DNA of 64,000 nucleotides. Source: Phenylobacterium deserti. Lineage in GTDB: Bacteria; Pseudomonadota; Alphaproteobacteria; Caulobacterales; Caulobacteraceae. The notes under the pieces were generated by a model that searched no databases, was not told where the DNA came from, and saw nothing but the letters and a program-made list of their open reading frames with translations. The stretch is from NCBI GenBank assembly GCA_943332615.1, contig CALQQB010000006.1, forward strand, positions 43,348 through 107,347, read 5' to 3'. A program made the position numbers and the translations under genes. Of this stretch, positions 24,651-35,325 are shown piece after piece (position 1 is the first letter of the stretch; each line of letters starts with the position of its first letter).

Positions 24651-26558
24651 CTACTTCCCATCGACGGTGAACGCCAGCAGCACGCTGTAGCCCACCCCCG
24701 TCTCGCCATACCGCGTGGCGCCCTCCCAGCCGGAGGTCGCGAAGACGGTTCCAGCGGCGATGACCGGACCGTTGCCGTCCAGGCCGCCACCGGGCTGGGC
24801 CGTGACGCCGTTGACAGTGGCGTAGGGCCGGGCCGCGGTGTCGAACCTCCAGAGCACCTTGCCGGTGGCCGCGTCATGGGCCCGGAACCAGCCGTCCGTG
24901 GCGCCGGCGAAGACCACGCCCGGCATCGTGGCCGGCGCCCCGGAGTTGGCGGCTATACAGGCCTTCAGGGGGCTGTGCGCCGCGTAGCCGCAAGGGTCCT
25001 TCGGCGTCGGCACGAACCAGATCACCTTGCCGGTGGCGGGGTCGAGCGCGGTCAGTCCCGGCTTGGCGGGGCCGGGCTTGTAGCTGGGCCACAATGAGCC
25101 GGCCTCGGCGGCGATCAGCGGCAGGACATCGGAATTGGCCGCGTAGAGACGGCGCGTGTCGGCGGCCATACCCCACTCTATGCCGCCCACCGGGCTGCCG
25201 TTGCCCACCTGGGTCTTCCAGACCAGCTTTCCAGTCTCGGGAACCATACCATAGGCAAAGCCCGACTTCTGGCCTGACAGAACGATCTGCCGGCCGCCCG
25301 GCAGGGTGAAGAGGATGGGCGAAGCGCCGAAGTCATAGTCCGGGCCCTCCTCGGTCGGACAGTTGGCGGCGGTGTGGCCCTCCGACACGCAGCTGACGAT
25401 AAAGTTGTCGTCGGCCAGGGCCTGATGGTTCCAGCGCAGCTTGCCGGTCTTCATGTCGTAGGCCTGGATCGCGTCGGCCCCGACGGTGTCGGCCTCGGTG
25501 TAGGAATCGCCGGTGGCGACGTAGACTAGGCCGCGCTTCAGATCGACCGTGGGCGCCGACCAGATCGCCGCGCCGGCTGGACCCTGCATCTGGGCGCCAG
25601 CCGAATTGATGCGGGTCGGCTTCATGGGTTCGACGATGGTGGCCGACTTCCACTGGGTCTTGCCGGTGGCCAGGTCGAGCGCGACCAGCGCGCCGCGGAA
25701 CGAACAGCAGGGATAGGCAGGGGCGCTCGAGGTGACTTCTTCCAGCGACGTGATCGGCACGAACACCTGATCGCCCGCGACGATCGGCGAGCCGGTGATG
25801 CCGGACGAAGCATGCGTCTCCAGGACTTCGCTGGCCCAGAGCGCCTTGCCGGTCTGAGCGTCGAACGCCCTCACGACGCGATTGCGCTGGCCCACGATCA
25901 ACGCCCAGCCGCTGGGCGAAATCGCCGTCTTCACGGGGCTGGGCGTCGGGCGGGACGGGACGTTGTCGAGCCGCCAGTGGACACAGCCGGTGTGGACGTC
26001 GAGCGCGTAGAGTTTACCGGAACCGGCGATCCACAGCCAGTCGCCGATCACCGTCGGCTGGCTGTTAGCGTTGGCGATCGAGAAGGCCCACTTCACCTTC
26101 AGCCGGGGCACGTCGCCGGCGGTGAAGCCGGGGTTCGGCTGATAGCGCGGGTTGGCCAACCGCCCGCCCGCACCCTGCCAGTCCGACGCGGTCTCCCGGA
26201 TCGGGGGGTGGGCGGCGCAGGGCGTGTCTACGGTCTCGAACGCCGGCGCGCCGCGCCCGGTCGTCCGCGTCGTCAGAAAGCCGGCGATGGCGGCGTGATC
26301 GGCGGGGGTCAGGCCGACCGACATGGGCGCCATGGCGCCCGTGGCCATGGTGGCGGCGATCTCGGCGGGCGCGCGCAACCGCAACTGCTCGCGGCTGGGC
26401 GCGCGGCCCTGCGGCGGCTCATGGCAGCTCTTGCAGCGGGTGTTGTATAGCGCCTCGCCGCCGGCCTGGGCGGCGGCCGGCTGGACCAGGCCCAGCCCGA
26501 TGAGGACACCGATCGCCGCCAGCCAAGCCGCGGCCCGCACCATCTTCGTGGTTTGCAT
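24651..26558 (-). CDS. PQQ-dependent quinohemoprotein dehydrogenase, PVA dehydrogenase-like
   Basis: 635 residues. A cleavable signal peptide (to about AAAQA, residue 32) is followed by a small cytochrome c domain with CKSCH at 42-46, then an eight-bladed beta-propeller of PQQ-dehydrogenase type. Propeller repeats such as LYALDVHTGCVHWRLDN, LVALDLATGKTQWKS and LTALDPATGKVIWF carry the tryptophan-docking pattern. The vicinal pair PCC at about 283 may form the disulfide ring seen over PQQ. The order heme then propeller matches polyvinyl alcohol dehydrogenases rather than ethanol dehydrogenases. It would oxidise an alcohol in the periplasm and pass electrons to cytochrome c. The substrate is unknown. 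Confidence 0.88.
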   Translation of the reverse strand: MQTTKMVRAAAWLAAIGVLIGLGLVQPAAAQAGGEALYNTRCKSCHEPPQGRAPSREQLRLRAPAEIAATMATGAMAPMSVGLTPADHAAIAGFLTTRTTGRGAPAFETVDTPCAAHPPIRETASDWQGAGGRLANPRYQPNPGFTAGDVPRLKVKWAFSIANANSQPTVIGDWLWIAGSGKLYALDVHTGCVHWRLDNVPSRPTPSPVKTAISPSGWALIVGQRNRVVRAFDAQTGKALWASEVLETHASSGITGSPIVAGDQVFVPITSLEEVTSSAPAYPCCSFRGALVALDLATGKTQWKSATIVEPMKPTRINSAGAQMQGPAGAAIWSAPTVDLKRGLVYVATGDSYTEADTVGADAIQAYDMKTGKLRWNHQALADDNFIVSCVSEGHTAANCPTEEGPDYDFGASPILFTLPGGRQIVLSGQKSGFAYGMVPETGKLVWKTQVGNGSPVGGIEWGMAADTRRLYAANSDVLPLIAAEAGSLWPSYKPGPAKPGLTALDPATGKVIWFVPTPKDPCGYAAHSPLKACIAANSGAPATMPGVVFAGATDGWFRAHDAATGKVLWRFDTAARPYATVNGVTAQPGGGLDGNGPVIAAGTVFATSGWEGATRYGETGVGYSVLLAFTVDGK

Positions 26559-26730
26559 GGTCTTGTTTCCTGCCCCGTTGATGAACGGTGGTCTGTGCCG
26601 GCGGCGGGGTCAATCGGCGCGTGGCCCATATTCGTAGGGCCCAGGTTCTGCTTCAGTGGCGGCAAGGACAGAGCGCGTCGCGTTTGCGACCGCGCCATCG
26701 GCCGTCAAGGCCGCCAGGGGAGTGGGACGC

Positions 26731-28038
26731 ATGAGCACTGGGGAAACGCCGGCCGGCGCAACCGTGGCCGGGACAGCGGTGAAGGCGGCGCCGTATGGGC
26801 TGCTGGCGCTGCTGACGATCACCAACGCCCTGAACATGGTTGATCGAAACCTGCTGGGCAGTTTCGCCAATTTCCTCAAACCCGAGCTGCACCTCACCGA
26901 CACCGAGTACGGGCTGCTGACCGGGCTGGTGTTTCTGGTGTTCTACGCGGTTGCCGGCCTGTTCATGGGAATGCTGGCGGACCTTACCCACCGGCCTAGG
27001 CTGATCGCGGGCGCCATTGCGCTATGGAGCCTGCTGACGGCGGCGTCGGGGGCGGCGCGGGGGTTCGTGTCGCTGGCCATTCCCCGGGCGCTGATCGGCA
27101 TCGGCGAGTCGGCGCTGACGCCCACCGCCATGTCACTGCTGGCCGACCGGGTCTCCAGCGCGCGTATGGGGCTGGCGGCGGGAATCTACTACATGGGCGT
27201 GCCGCTGGGCGCGGGCCTGGGCCTGCTGCTCGCCGGCTACCTGGGCCCGGTGATCGGGTGGCGGAACTGCTTCTTCGGCCTGGGCGCGGTGGGGATGCTG
27301 GTGTCACTGGCCTTCCTATTCGTGCGTGAACCCCGGCCGAAACGGGCGGCGCACCTGCCCAAGGGGCCGGGCTTCGCCGTGCAGCTGGGCCAGCTGGTCG
27401 TGGCGCTGAAGCGTTCGCCGGCGCTGGCGGCCACCATCGCCGGCGGGGTGTTTGTGCACATCGCGGTGGGTGCCGCCCAGTTCGACCAGCTGTGGTTCGT
27501 GGCCGAGCGCGGGTTCGAAAAGGCCGAAATCGCGCGGCTCGCCGGCTACATCACCATCGTGGCGGGCGTGGCCGGCAACCTGTTCGGCGGTTTCATCGGC
27601 GACTGGTGGCACCGCCACATGAAGACCGGGCGGCCCATGCTGCTGGCCTTCCTGATGCTGGCGGTGGTCCCGTTCGCCATAGCCTACCGCCTGACGCCGG
27701 CCGGCTCGCCGCTGTTCTACTTCGGCATGGGTCTGGGCGTGTTCCAGCTCGCGGCGTTCTACGGCCCGACCTTTTCCACCGTGCAGGAGCTGGCCCCCGA
27801 CGGCGCGCGCGCCACGGTCACCGGCTTCTACATCCTGTGTCTCAACGTCATCGGCCTGGGCATCGGCAACACCGGCGCCGGCTGGGCGATCGACCACTTC
27901 CGCAGCGCCGGCATGGCCCAGCCGTACACGGCCTCGGTGCTGGTCTTCATCTGCATCTCGGCCCTGGCCATCCCATGCTTCTTCCTGGCTGGGCGGTGGA
28001 GCAAGCGCGACCGGGCGGCGATCGAGGCGGCGGGATAG
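26731..28038 (+). CDS. MFS transporter, spinster/sugar-phosphate-like
   Basis: 435 residues with twelve predicted helices. The first helix region LTITNALNMVDRNLLGSF and the loop MGMLADLTHRPRLIAG form the MFS signature of the Spns/hexuronate-like permeases abundant in Caulobacterales and Sphingomonadales. GIGESALTPTAMSLLADR is typical of the fourth and fifth helices. The ATG at 26731 follows AGGGGAGTGGG. The gene is divergent from the PQQ dehydrogenase, with 172 bases between; substrate unknown. Confidence 0.87.
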   Translation: MSTGETPAGATVAGTAVKAAPYGLLALLTITNALNMVDRNLLGSFANFLKPELHLTDTEYGLLTGLVFLVFYAVAGLFMGMLADLTHRPRLIAGAIALWSLLTAASGAARGFVSLAIPRALIGIGESALTPTAMSLLADRVSSARMGLAAGIYYMGVPLGAGLGLLLAGYLGPVIGWRNCFFGLGAVGMLVSLAFLFVREPRPKRAAHLPKGPGFAVQLGQLVVALKRSPALAATIAGGVFVHIAVGAAQFDQLWFVAERGFEKAEIARLAGYITIVAGVAGNLFGGFIGDWWHRHMKTGRPMLLAFLMLAVVPFAIAYRLTPAGSPLFYFGMGLGVFQLAAFYGPTFSTVQELAPDGARATVTGFYILCLNVIGLGIGNTGAGWAIDHFRSAGMAQPYTASVLVFICISALAIPCFFLAGRWSKRDRAAIEAAG

Positions 28039-28136
28039 GGGGCGGCGGGGCAGGGCGCTCCCACGTCTATCGACGGGCCTTGACCTACGGACCGTCAACC
28101 CGACCGGAATGGCGCCAACCATAGCGAGGAGCCCCT

Positions 28137-29015
28137 ATGCCCACTTTCGAGACCCTGCTGTACGACGTCGCCGACGGGATCGCGACGATCACCCTGAACC
28201 GGCCGGACCGGTTGAACGCGTTCAACACCCAGATGATGCAGGACATGATCGCCGCGTTCGACGCGACGGACGCCGACGACAACGTACGGGTGGTGATCGT
28301 CACCGGCGCGGGGCGCGGGTTCTGCGCCGGGGCCGACCTGGCGGGCGGCGGCGACACCTTCAACTATGATGCCCGCAGCAGCGGCGATCGGGAGGCCCGC
28401 ACTGTGGCGGGCGCCCAGCGCGACGGGGGCGGGCTGCTGACACTGCGGATCTTCGAGAGCCTGAAGCCGGTGATTTCAGCCTGCAACGGCCCGGCCGTGG
28501 GCGTGGGGATCACCATGCAGCTGGCGATGGACATCCGGCTGGCGTCGACCCAGGCGCGCTACGGATTCGTGTTCTCGCGCCGCGGGCTGAACCCCGAGGC
28601 GGCCTCCTCCTGGTTCCTGCCGCACTTGGTGGGCGTCCAGACTGCCCTGGAGTGGTGCTATACCGGCCGCATTTTTCCGGCGGCCGAGGCGCAGGAAAAG
28701 GGGCTGGTGCGTTCGGTTCATGAGCCCGACGACCTGCTGCCCGCCGCCCGCGCCCTGGCCCGCGAGATCGCCGACAACACCGCGCCGGTCTCGGTGGCGC
28801 TCACCCGCCAGCTGATCTGGCGGATGGCCGGCGCGGCGCACCCGATGGACGCCCACCGCGCCGACAGCCGCGGCATCCAGGCGCGCGGCAAGTCCGGCGA
28901 CGCGCGCGAGGGGGTGACCTCGTTCCTGGAGAAGCGACCCCCGCATTATCCCGACAAGGTCTCCAGCGACCTGCCGGACATCTGGCCCCACTGGACCCAG
29001 CCGACCTTCAGCTGA
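28137..29015 (+). CDS. Crotonase-family protein (enoyl-CoA hydratase/isomerase-like)
   Basis: 292 residues. ATITLNRPDRLNAFN, then GRGFCAGADLAGGGDTF (oxyanion hole), then NGPAVGVGITMQLAMDI. Neither catalytic Glu of classical hydratases appears: the first position reads ITMQL and the second lies in FSRRGLNPEAASSW. A role as isomerase, thioesterase or another acyl-CoA enzyme is therefore more likely than hydration. Start: ATG after GAGGAG. The C-terminal tail HYPDKVSSDLPDIWPHW is an extension seen in one crotonase subfamily. A T-tailed hairpin follows. Confidence 0.82.
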   Translation: MPTFETLLYDVADGIATITLNRPDRLNAFNTQMMQDMIAAFDATDADDNVRVVIVTGAGRGFCAGADLAGGGDTFNYDARSSGDREARTVAGAQRDGGGLLTLRIFESLKPVISACNGPAVGVGITMQLAMDIRLASTQARYGFVFSRRGLNPEAASSWFLPHLVGVQTALEWCYTGRIFPAAEAQEKGLVRSVHEPDDLLPAARALAREIADNTAPVSVALTRQLIWRMAGAAHPMDAHRADSRGIQARGKSGDAREGVTSFLEKRPPHYPDKVSSDLPDIWPHWTQPTFS

Positions 29016-29039
29016 GCCTAGCCTTTAATAGCCAAGCAA

Positions 29040-29066
29040 CGACGCCCCCTCGTGGGGCGCCGTTTT
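29040..29066 (+). terminator. Intrinsic terminator after the crotonase gene
   Basis: CGACGCCCC and GGGGCGCCG form a stem with one mismatch and a 5-base loop, followed by TTTT, 25 bases after the stop codon. Confidence 0.75.
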
Positions 29067-29250
29067 CATTTGGCGGGGAGATATCGTCTTGCCCCCTGCG
29101 CGAAGGTCAGCAGTTACAACCGAGAATGGGTTGTTTGCGGCGCGCACTTGTTTCTTTCCCGCAATAGGAGAGCCGGGCATGATCTCTTTCCGTGTTGTAT
29201 CCGCGCGTTGATGCAGATACTGACGGCGCACCGATCTAGTGAATCAGACA

Positions 29251-29266
29251 GCACCGCTCTCGGTGC
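29251..29266 (+). promoter_or_regulatory. Short leader hairpin upstream of mucR
   Basis: GCACCG-CTCT-CGGTGC forms a perfect 6-bp stem ending 23 bases before the chosen mucR start. It lies in the 274-base gap after the crotonase gene, which otherwise contains a relatively AT-richer promoter-like region and no other feature I can name. Confidence 0.35.
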
Positions 29267-29289
29267 GAACCTTTCGGAATCAAGAGAAC

Positions 29290-29715
29290 ATGGACGAGAA
29301 GTCGGAAGTCATCGAGATGACGGCGGATATTGTCTCCGCCTACGTGGGTAACAACAGTGTGTCCGCCGCGGACCTGCCGGGCCTGATCCAGAGCGTCCAT
29401 CGGGCCCTGGCGAGCGTGTCTTCGGGCGCCGAGACTGTCGAGGTCGCGCCGCGCGAACCTGCCGTGCCAATCCGCCGCTCGATCACGCCGGACCACCTCG
29501 TGTGCTTGGAGGACGGCCGCAAGTTCAAGTCCCTGAAGCGGCACCTGCGCACCAAGTACAACATGAGCCCCGAGGAGTACCGGGCCAAGTGGGGCCTGGC
29601 GAAGGACTATCCTATGGTCGCCCCCAACTATGCCAAGGCCCGCTCGGACCTGGCCAAGCAGATGGGCCTGGGCCAGGGCGGCCGTCAGGCCCCGCGCAAG
29701 AACGTCAAGCGCTAG
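29290..29715 (+). CDS. mucR: MucR/Ros family zinc-finger transcription factor
   Basis: 141 residues from ATG 29290. [13 protein letters not shown] and [13 protein letters not shown] form the N-terminal oligomerisation part. The finger region is [20 protein letters not shown], then [13 protein letters not shown], the MucR signature. MucR proteins bind AT-rich DNA, act as global repressors and, in Caulobacter, work with SciP in cell-cycle gene control. The ORF track places the start at 29239, but the family N-terminus begins close to [13 protein letters not shown]. It has its own leader and terminator, so it is monocistronic. Confidence 0.93.
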   Translation: MDEKSEVIEMTADIVSAYVGNNSVSAADLPGLIQSVHRALASVSSGAETVEVAPREPAVPIRRSITPDHLVCLEDGRKFKSLKRHLRTKYNMSPEEYRAKWGLAKDYPMVAPNYAKARSDLAKQMGLGQGGRQAPRKNVKR

Positions 29716-29742
29716 AACCTCCACGCGATCGACGATTTCGCG

Positions 29743-29770
29743 ACGCCCGCCGGCTTCCGGCGGGCGTTTT
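29743..29770 (+). terminator. Intrinsic terminator after mucR
   Basis: ACGCCCGCCGG and CCGGCGGGCGT make a perfect 11-bp stem with a CTT loop, followed directly by TTTT. Confidence 0.92.
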
Positions 29771-29853
29771 GCGTTTTGCCCTTGCCGTCGATTCGCGGAT
29801 CAGGCGATGAAGGAAGCGTCGGGATTCCAACTCTTTAATCGAGACTCATCAGT

Positions 29854-30342
29854 ATGGCGGCGCAGATCGGCCAACCGGCCGCGGCGATCCGAGCGCATGA
29901 GGAAGTGTTCAGCTACTGGAGCTCGCTGCGCGGCGGGGCTCCGGCGCCCGCGCGCGGCAGTCTGGACCCCCGCGACATGACCCGCCACCTGCCCGCGGTG
30001 AGCCTCACCGAGGTGCTGCCCGGCGCGGCGATCGACTACCGCTTCCGGCTGGCGGGCACCGCGCTCTACAGTGTCTACGGCCGCGAGATCACCGGCCGGC
30101 GCCTGGGCGAGGTCTACAACAGCGCCGCCGCCGACTACTGGCGCGACGAACTGGGCCGGATCGTGCGCGACCGGCGGCCGGGCGTCGGCATCCACAACAT
30201 GGCCTGGCGCGGCGCCTCGCACCTTTCCCTGGTCTGGATCCGCCTGCCGCTCTCGACCCAGGGCGGCGATGTGGACATGATCCTCGGCTACGACGCCGTG
30301 ATCGGCATGGGCCCCATCGCCAGCGGCATCCGAGCGGTGTGA
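29854..30342 (+). CDS. PAS-fold protein (PAS_5 type)
   Basis: 162 residues forming a single PAS-like domain without an output domain. EEVFSYWSSLRGGAPAPARG and DPRDMTRHLPAVSL open the fold and FRLAGTALYSVYGREITGRRL is the core typical of the PAS_5 family found widely in Alphaproteobacteria, often in proteins of this size. The ligand and partner are unknown. No strong ribosome binding site precedes the ATG. The next gene starts 4 bases after its stop. Confidence 0.78.
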   Translation: MAAQIGQPAAAIRAHEEVFSYWSSLRGGAPAPARGSLDPRDMTRHLPAVSLTEVLPGAAIDYRFRLAGTALYSVYGREITGRRLGEVYNSAAADYWRDELGRIVRDRRPGVGIHNMAWRGASHLSLVWIRLPLSTQGGDVDMILGYDAVIGMGPIASGIRAV

Positions 30343-30346
30343 ACCC

Positions 30347-30835
30347 ATGGCTGACTGGCATGGCGGGGTCGGTCGTCTCCTCCAGCGGGTCCGGGGCCGA
30401 ACCTTAGTCGAACAGCTGCTGGGGCTGGCGGCGGTCCTACCGCTGCTGCTGGCGATCCCGACCTGGGTCGTCTTCCAGAACTGGGTGCAGTCCACGAGCC
30501 TGAAACACCAATGGACGATCAAGGGCCCGCCCTGCGCCGAGGTGGCCGCGCCGTCGCGGCTGGCGACCCGCCGGCACAGGCCGCCGATGACCTTTTGGTA
30601 CGGCCCAGTCCGCTTCACCCGCTCGTTCGGCGCCGCCGACTGCGGCGCGGTACCGGAAAACCCCTTGTGGCCCAGCACCAACTACCGCGTCTGCCGCTTC
30701 AACAATCCCGGCGCGGTGGTGATTTTGGCGGAAGGCCGCAAGGTGGTGTTCGAACCGGGGCTCGGTCTGCCGGCGACGGTGACGGTGCGCCGGGGCGTGG
30801 TCACGTGCGTGGTGGGCGGCGGGTTCCAGTACTGA
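30347..30835 (+). CDS. Single-pass membrane protein of unknown function
   Basis: 162 residues. One transmembrane helix (LVEQLLGLAAVLPLLLAIPTWVV, about 20-43) is followed by a periplasmic domain with three or four cysteines (PPCAEV, ADCGAV, YRVCRF, VVTCVV) that may form disulfides. I do not recognise a named family. It follows the PAS gene by 4 bases and is probably co-transcribed with it. Confidence 0.65.
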   Translation: MADWHGGVGRLLQRVRGRTLVEQLLGLAAVLPLLLAIPTWVVFQNWVQSTSLKHQWTIKGPPCAEVAAPSRLATRRHRPPMTFWYGPVRFTRSFGAADCGAVPENPLWPSTNYRVCRFNNPGAVVILAEGRKVVFEPGLGLPATVTVRRGVVTCVVGGGFQY

Positions 30836-30840
30836 TCGCG

Positions 30841-31272
30841 CTACCGCGCCGCCGCCGCCGCCGCCTCCGCGTCGCGACGTATGCGGGTCACCATTGAGGC
30901 CAGGCCGTTTGAGCGCTGGGCGGAGAGGGCCCCACTGAGGCCCAGGGTCGCGAACGCCGCATGGGCGTCGAAGGCCAGGATCTCGGCCGGGGCGCGGCCG
31001 GAGTAGAGCCGAAGCAGGATGGCGATCAGGCCGCGCACGATGTGGGCGTCGGAGTCCCCCCGGAACCGCATCGTGCCGTCGCCTTGAGGTTCGGTGACCA
31101 GCCAAACCTGGCTGGCGCAGCCGCGCACCTTGTAGGGCTCGGTGCGCTCAGCGTCGGTGAGCGGCGTCAGGTCGCGCCCCATCTCGATTACATAGCGATA
31201 GCGCTCCTCCCAGTCGCCCAGGAGGTCGAATTCGTCGGCAAGTTCGGTGAGAGTGTCGTTGGTTGTGGCCAT
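30841..31272 (-). CDS. sufE: SufE-type cysteine desulfuration protein
   Basis: 143 residues. The sulfur-accepting Cys52 lies in KVRGCASQVWLV, and the opening DEFDLLGDWEERYRYVIEMG is the usual SufE N-terminus. SufE takes persulfide sulfur from SufS and hands it to the SufBCD scaffold for Fe-S cluster assembly. No suf genes are next to it; it faces the membrane-protein gene with a 5-base gap. The C-terminal Ala-rich tail is an ordinary extension. Confidence 0.93.
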   Translation of the reverse strand: MATTNDTLTELADEFDLLGDWEERYRYVIEMGRDLTPLTDAERTEPYKVRGCASQVWLVTEPQGDGTMRFRGDSDAHIVRGLIAILLRLYSGRAPAEILAFDAHAAFATLGLSGALSAQRSNGLASMVTRIRRDAEAAAAAAR

Positions 31273-31330
31273 GGCCCGGGCGACTTAGGCGCCGCGGCGG
31301 GCCGGCGCAACCACGATCAGAGGGGCGCGA

Positions 31331-32089
31331 TCAGGCGAGGGGCAGCCGCACCGTGGCTGTCAGGCCCTTGCCGGGCTCGGAGGTCAGCCGCAGGCGGCCG
31401 CCCATGGCGCGGGCGTTGAGGTCGGCGATCGGCAGGCCCAGGCCGGCGCCCTCGGCCGAGCGGGTCAGCGCGTTCTCGCCCTGCTCGAACGGTGTCATCA
31501 GCCGGGGCAGGTCGTCGGGATCGACGCCCTCGCCCTCGTCGCGGATCGCGATATCGACCAGGTCGCCGACGATCTCGACCCGGACACCGACCTGCCCGCC
31601 CTCTGGCGAAAAGGCGATGGCGTTGTGCAGCAGGTGAAATAGCAGCGAGCGAAGGCCGCGCGGATCGGCGATCACCGCCGGCAGGTCGCCGCGGTCGTGC
31701 AGCAGCACGGTCACGTTACGAGCCGCCAGCTCGCCCCTCAGGGTGGCCAGGGCGTCGTCCACGGCCAGTTCCACCGGCTCACTGCGCAGGTTGAAATCCA
31801 TGGTCCGGCCTTCCAGCCGGGCGATCTCCAGCACCTGGTTCACCAGCTTCAGCAGCTTCTGCCCGCTGCCGTGGATGATCGCGGCATACTCCTTGTACTG
31901 CGGGGCTCCCAGGGGACCGTACAGTTCCGCATTGAGAATTTCGGAGAAGCCCAGGATGGAGTTCAGCGGCGTGCGCAGCTCATGGCTGGCCATCCTGAGG
32001 AACGAGTGTTTCTGCTCGTCCATCGCCGCATCCAGGCGGGCCTGGGCGCTGACTGTCGCGCCGGGTCGGGTTTTGGCCTCATGAGCCAT
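31331..32089 (-). CDS. Soluble sensor histidine kinase without sensor domain
   Basis: 252 residues: a short N-terminal helix, a HisKA domain with phosphorylatable His36 in FLRMASHELRTPLNSILGFSE, and an HATPase domain with HNAIAFSPEGG (N box), DEGEGVD (G1) and GLGLPIADL (G2). There is no membrane helix, PAS or HAMP domain. Its dimerisation helices resemble those of the DivJ-like kinase encoded head-to-head with it (LYGPLGAPQYKEYAAIIHGS against LFGQLGDRYAEYSELIHES). It may share the DivK/PleD-type signalling network. The ATG at 32089 is preferred over the longer frame. Confidence 0.86.
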   Translation of the reverse strand: MAHEAKTRPGATVSAQARLDAAMDEQKHSFLRMASHELRTPLNSILGFSEILNAELYGPLGAPQYKEYAAIIHGSGQKLLKLVNQVLEIARLEGRTMDFNLRSEPVELAVDDALATLRGELAARNVTVLLHDRGDLPAVIADPRGLRSLLFHLLHNAIAFSPEGGQVGVRVEIVGDLVDIAIRDEGEGVDPDDLPRLMTPFEQGENALTRSAEGAGLGLPIADLNARAMGGRLRLTSEPGKGLTATVRLPLA

Positions 32090-32247
32090 GGGTTGGCGAT
32101 ACGCCAGCAGGGTATGGGCCCGCAAGGTCGCGCATCTTGCTTACGAAAATCTTTCCGCGCTCGCCTCTCGCGTGCGTCGGCTCGCATGGGCCGGGGTTCG
32201 TCGCTAGGCTCCGCCGCCTCGCCCAGGGGAGGGGGCTGGGAATCACC

Positions 32248-33908
<1,661 letters not shown>

Positions 33909-33912
<4 letters not shown>

Positions 33913-34802
33913 CGGGACGCCATCTGCAGGAAGGCGCGGCCGGCGGCGAAGTCACCGACCTCGACATAGGCGGTTCGCACCCGGTCGCCGCTTAGCAGGA
34001 ACTCCACCGCCACCGCCTCGCGCGGGTCCAGGTCGCTCAACGCCGCGACCGCCGCTGTCGGGAACCGGAACGCCCAGGCGTCGGCCGCGCCCTTGGGCAG
34101 TAGGTCGGCTTCGGCGGGGCCGCGGGCCTCGGCCATGAACATCTTCGTCGCCGCGCGCGGCGGCAGCTTGGTGGCGAGCGGCTGGCGTGGCGCGCCGGTG
34201 AGGTAGGGACCCGGCGCGCGTCCCGTGTCGCGGAACACCAAGCGTGCGGCATAGGGCGTGGCGTTGTCCGGGAAATCAGCCACCGCCACCAGGGCAGAGG
34301 GGCCGTCGCGGCCGGCCAGGCCGAAGATCATTTTGTTGGAGCCGAAGTAGGCGCTCTGGGCCAGCCGCCAGCGGGCGGTGCGGCCGACCCCGCGATCGGC
34401 CGCCCACAGGGAGATGTCGCCGGGATAGTTCATCCGGCTGATGCGCTGATAGCCAGCGAAGGCCATCCGCACCCGGGCGGCGGGTGTGGTCACGTCGGGG
34501 CTGCGGCAGTCGATGGCGTCGGCCCGCATCTGGGCCGTGCGCTTCAGGATCTCAAGGGACTTGGGGTCCGTTCCAGCTCGGAGCGCAGCCCCTCGCGCCT
34601 GGGCCGCCGAGGCCGCAAGGGCCGCCGACACCTCGGGCGTGAACAGGCCGCAACGGTCACCTGCGGCGCTCATCACCGTGCGCTCGTAGTACAGGTCCGA
34701 CGGCTGCGCCTTGGCAGCGTGCGGCGCTAGCAACAGGGCTGCGCCGATCAAACCCATCCACGGAGCCGCCGGCAGCGCGCTTCTGCGCGTGCGGGTCATC
34801 AT
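33909..34802 (-). CDS. Secreted protein of unknown function
   Basis: 297 residues with a signal peptide (MGLIGAALLLAPHAAKAQPS). The mature protein has an N-terminal helical part with paired cysteines (GDRCGLFTPEVSAAL, AIDCRSPD) and a mixed beta region after residue 120, ending in LSGDRVRTAYVEVGDFAAGRAFL. No motif I can name. It overlaps the 3' end of the DivJ-like gene tail to tail by 4 bases. Confidence 0.72.
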
Positions 34803-34906
34803 CCACCATCCAACCGCGGCCTTTGTGGCCGTCTGATCGGCAGGATTAGCGGGTAGGCCTTGAGCCCCGGTTGACGGACAGGGTTACCAAGCCATGCTCA
34901 CGCGCG

Positions 34907-35239
34907 ATGCTGCTCTCCTCTGATATCTGGGTTGGCGCCCTCATCCGCCGTGTTGAAATCGGCGGCGGCTTCGCCGTGGTCGCCCGCAAGGGCGATCCGC
35001 GGGCGGGGGCCGTGCTGGTCAAGGTGCTGAACCGTTCCGACGGGTCCGCCCGCCTGCTGGCCGAGGCCACGCGCGGCGACGGCGACCGCGTCTGGATGGA
35101 ACCGGTGGCGTCACGCGAGGAACGCGAACTCGACGCCTATGTCGCCCGCGCGGCGCGGATCGATCCCGACGTCTGGGTGGTGGAGATCGAGGACAAGCAA
35201 GGCCGGCACTTCCTGGTGGAGCCGGTGGAGAAGGGTTAG
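34907..35239 (+). CDS. DUF1491 family protein
   Basis: 110 residues from ATG 34907. The start MLLSSDIWVGALIRRVEIGG, the VVARKGDPRAGAVLVKVLN centre and the WVVEIED end match DUF1491, a small cytoplasmic family of Alphaproteobacteria without known function. The ORF-track start at 34871 adds twelve residues that do not fit. Confidence 0.82.
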   Translation: MLLSSDIWVGALIRRVEIGGGFAVVARKGDPRAGAVLVKVLNRSDGSARLLAEATRGDGDRVWMEPVASREERELDAYVARAARIDPDVWVVEIEDKQGRHFLVEPVEKG

Positions 35240-35325
35240 GGCTCGCCCAGCCTGGGCGCCCTTCGCCCCGGGACGTTCTCGGCTATACGGCTGCAGTCCC
35301 CGAACCGCCCGGAAGTGACTCGCAA

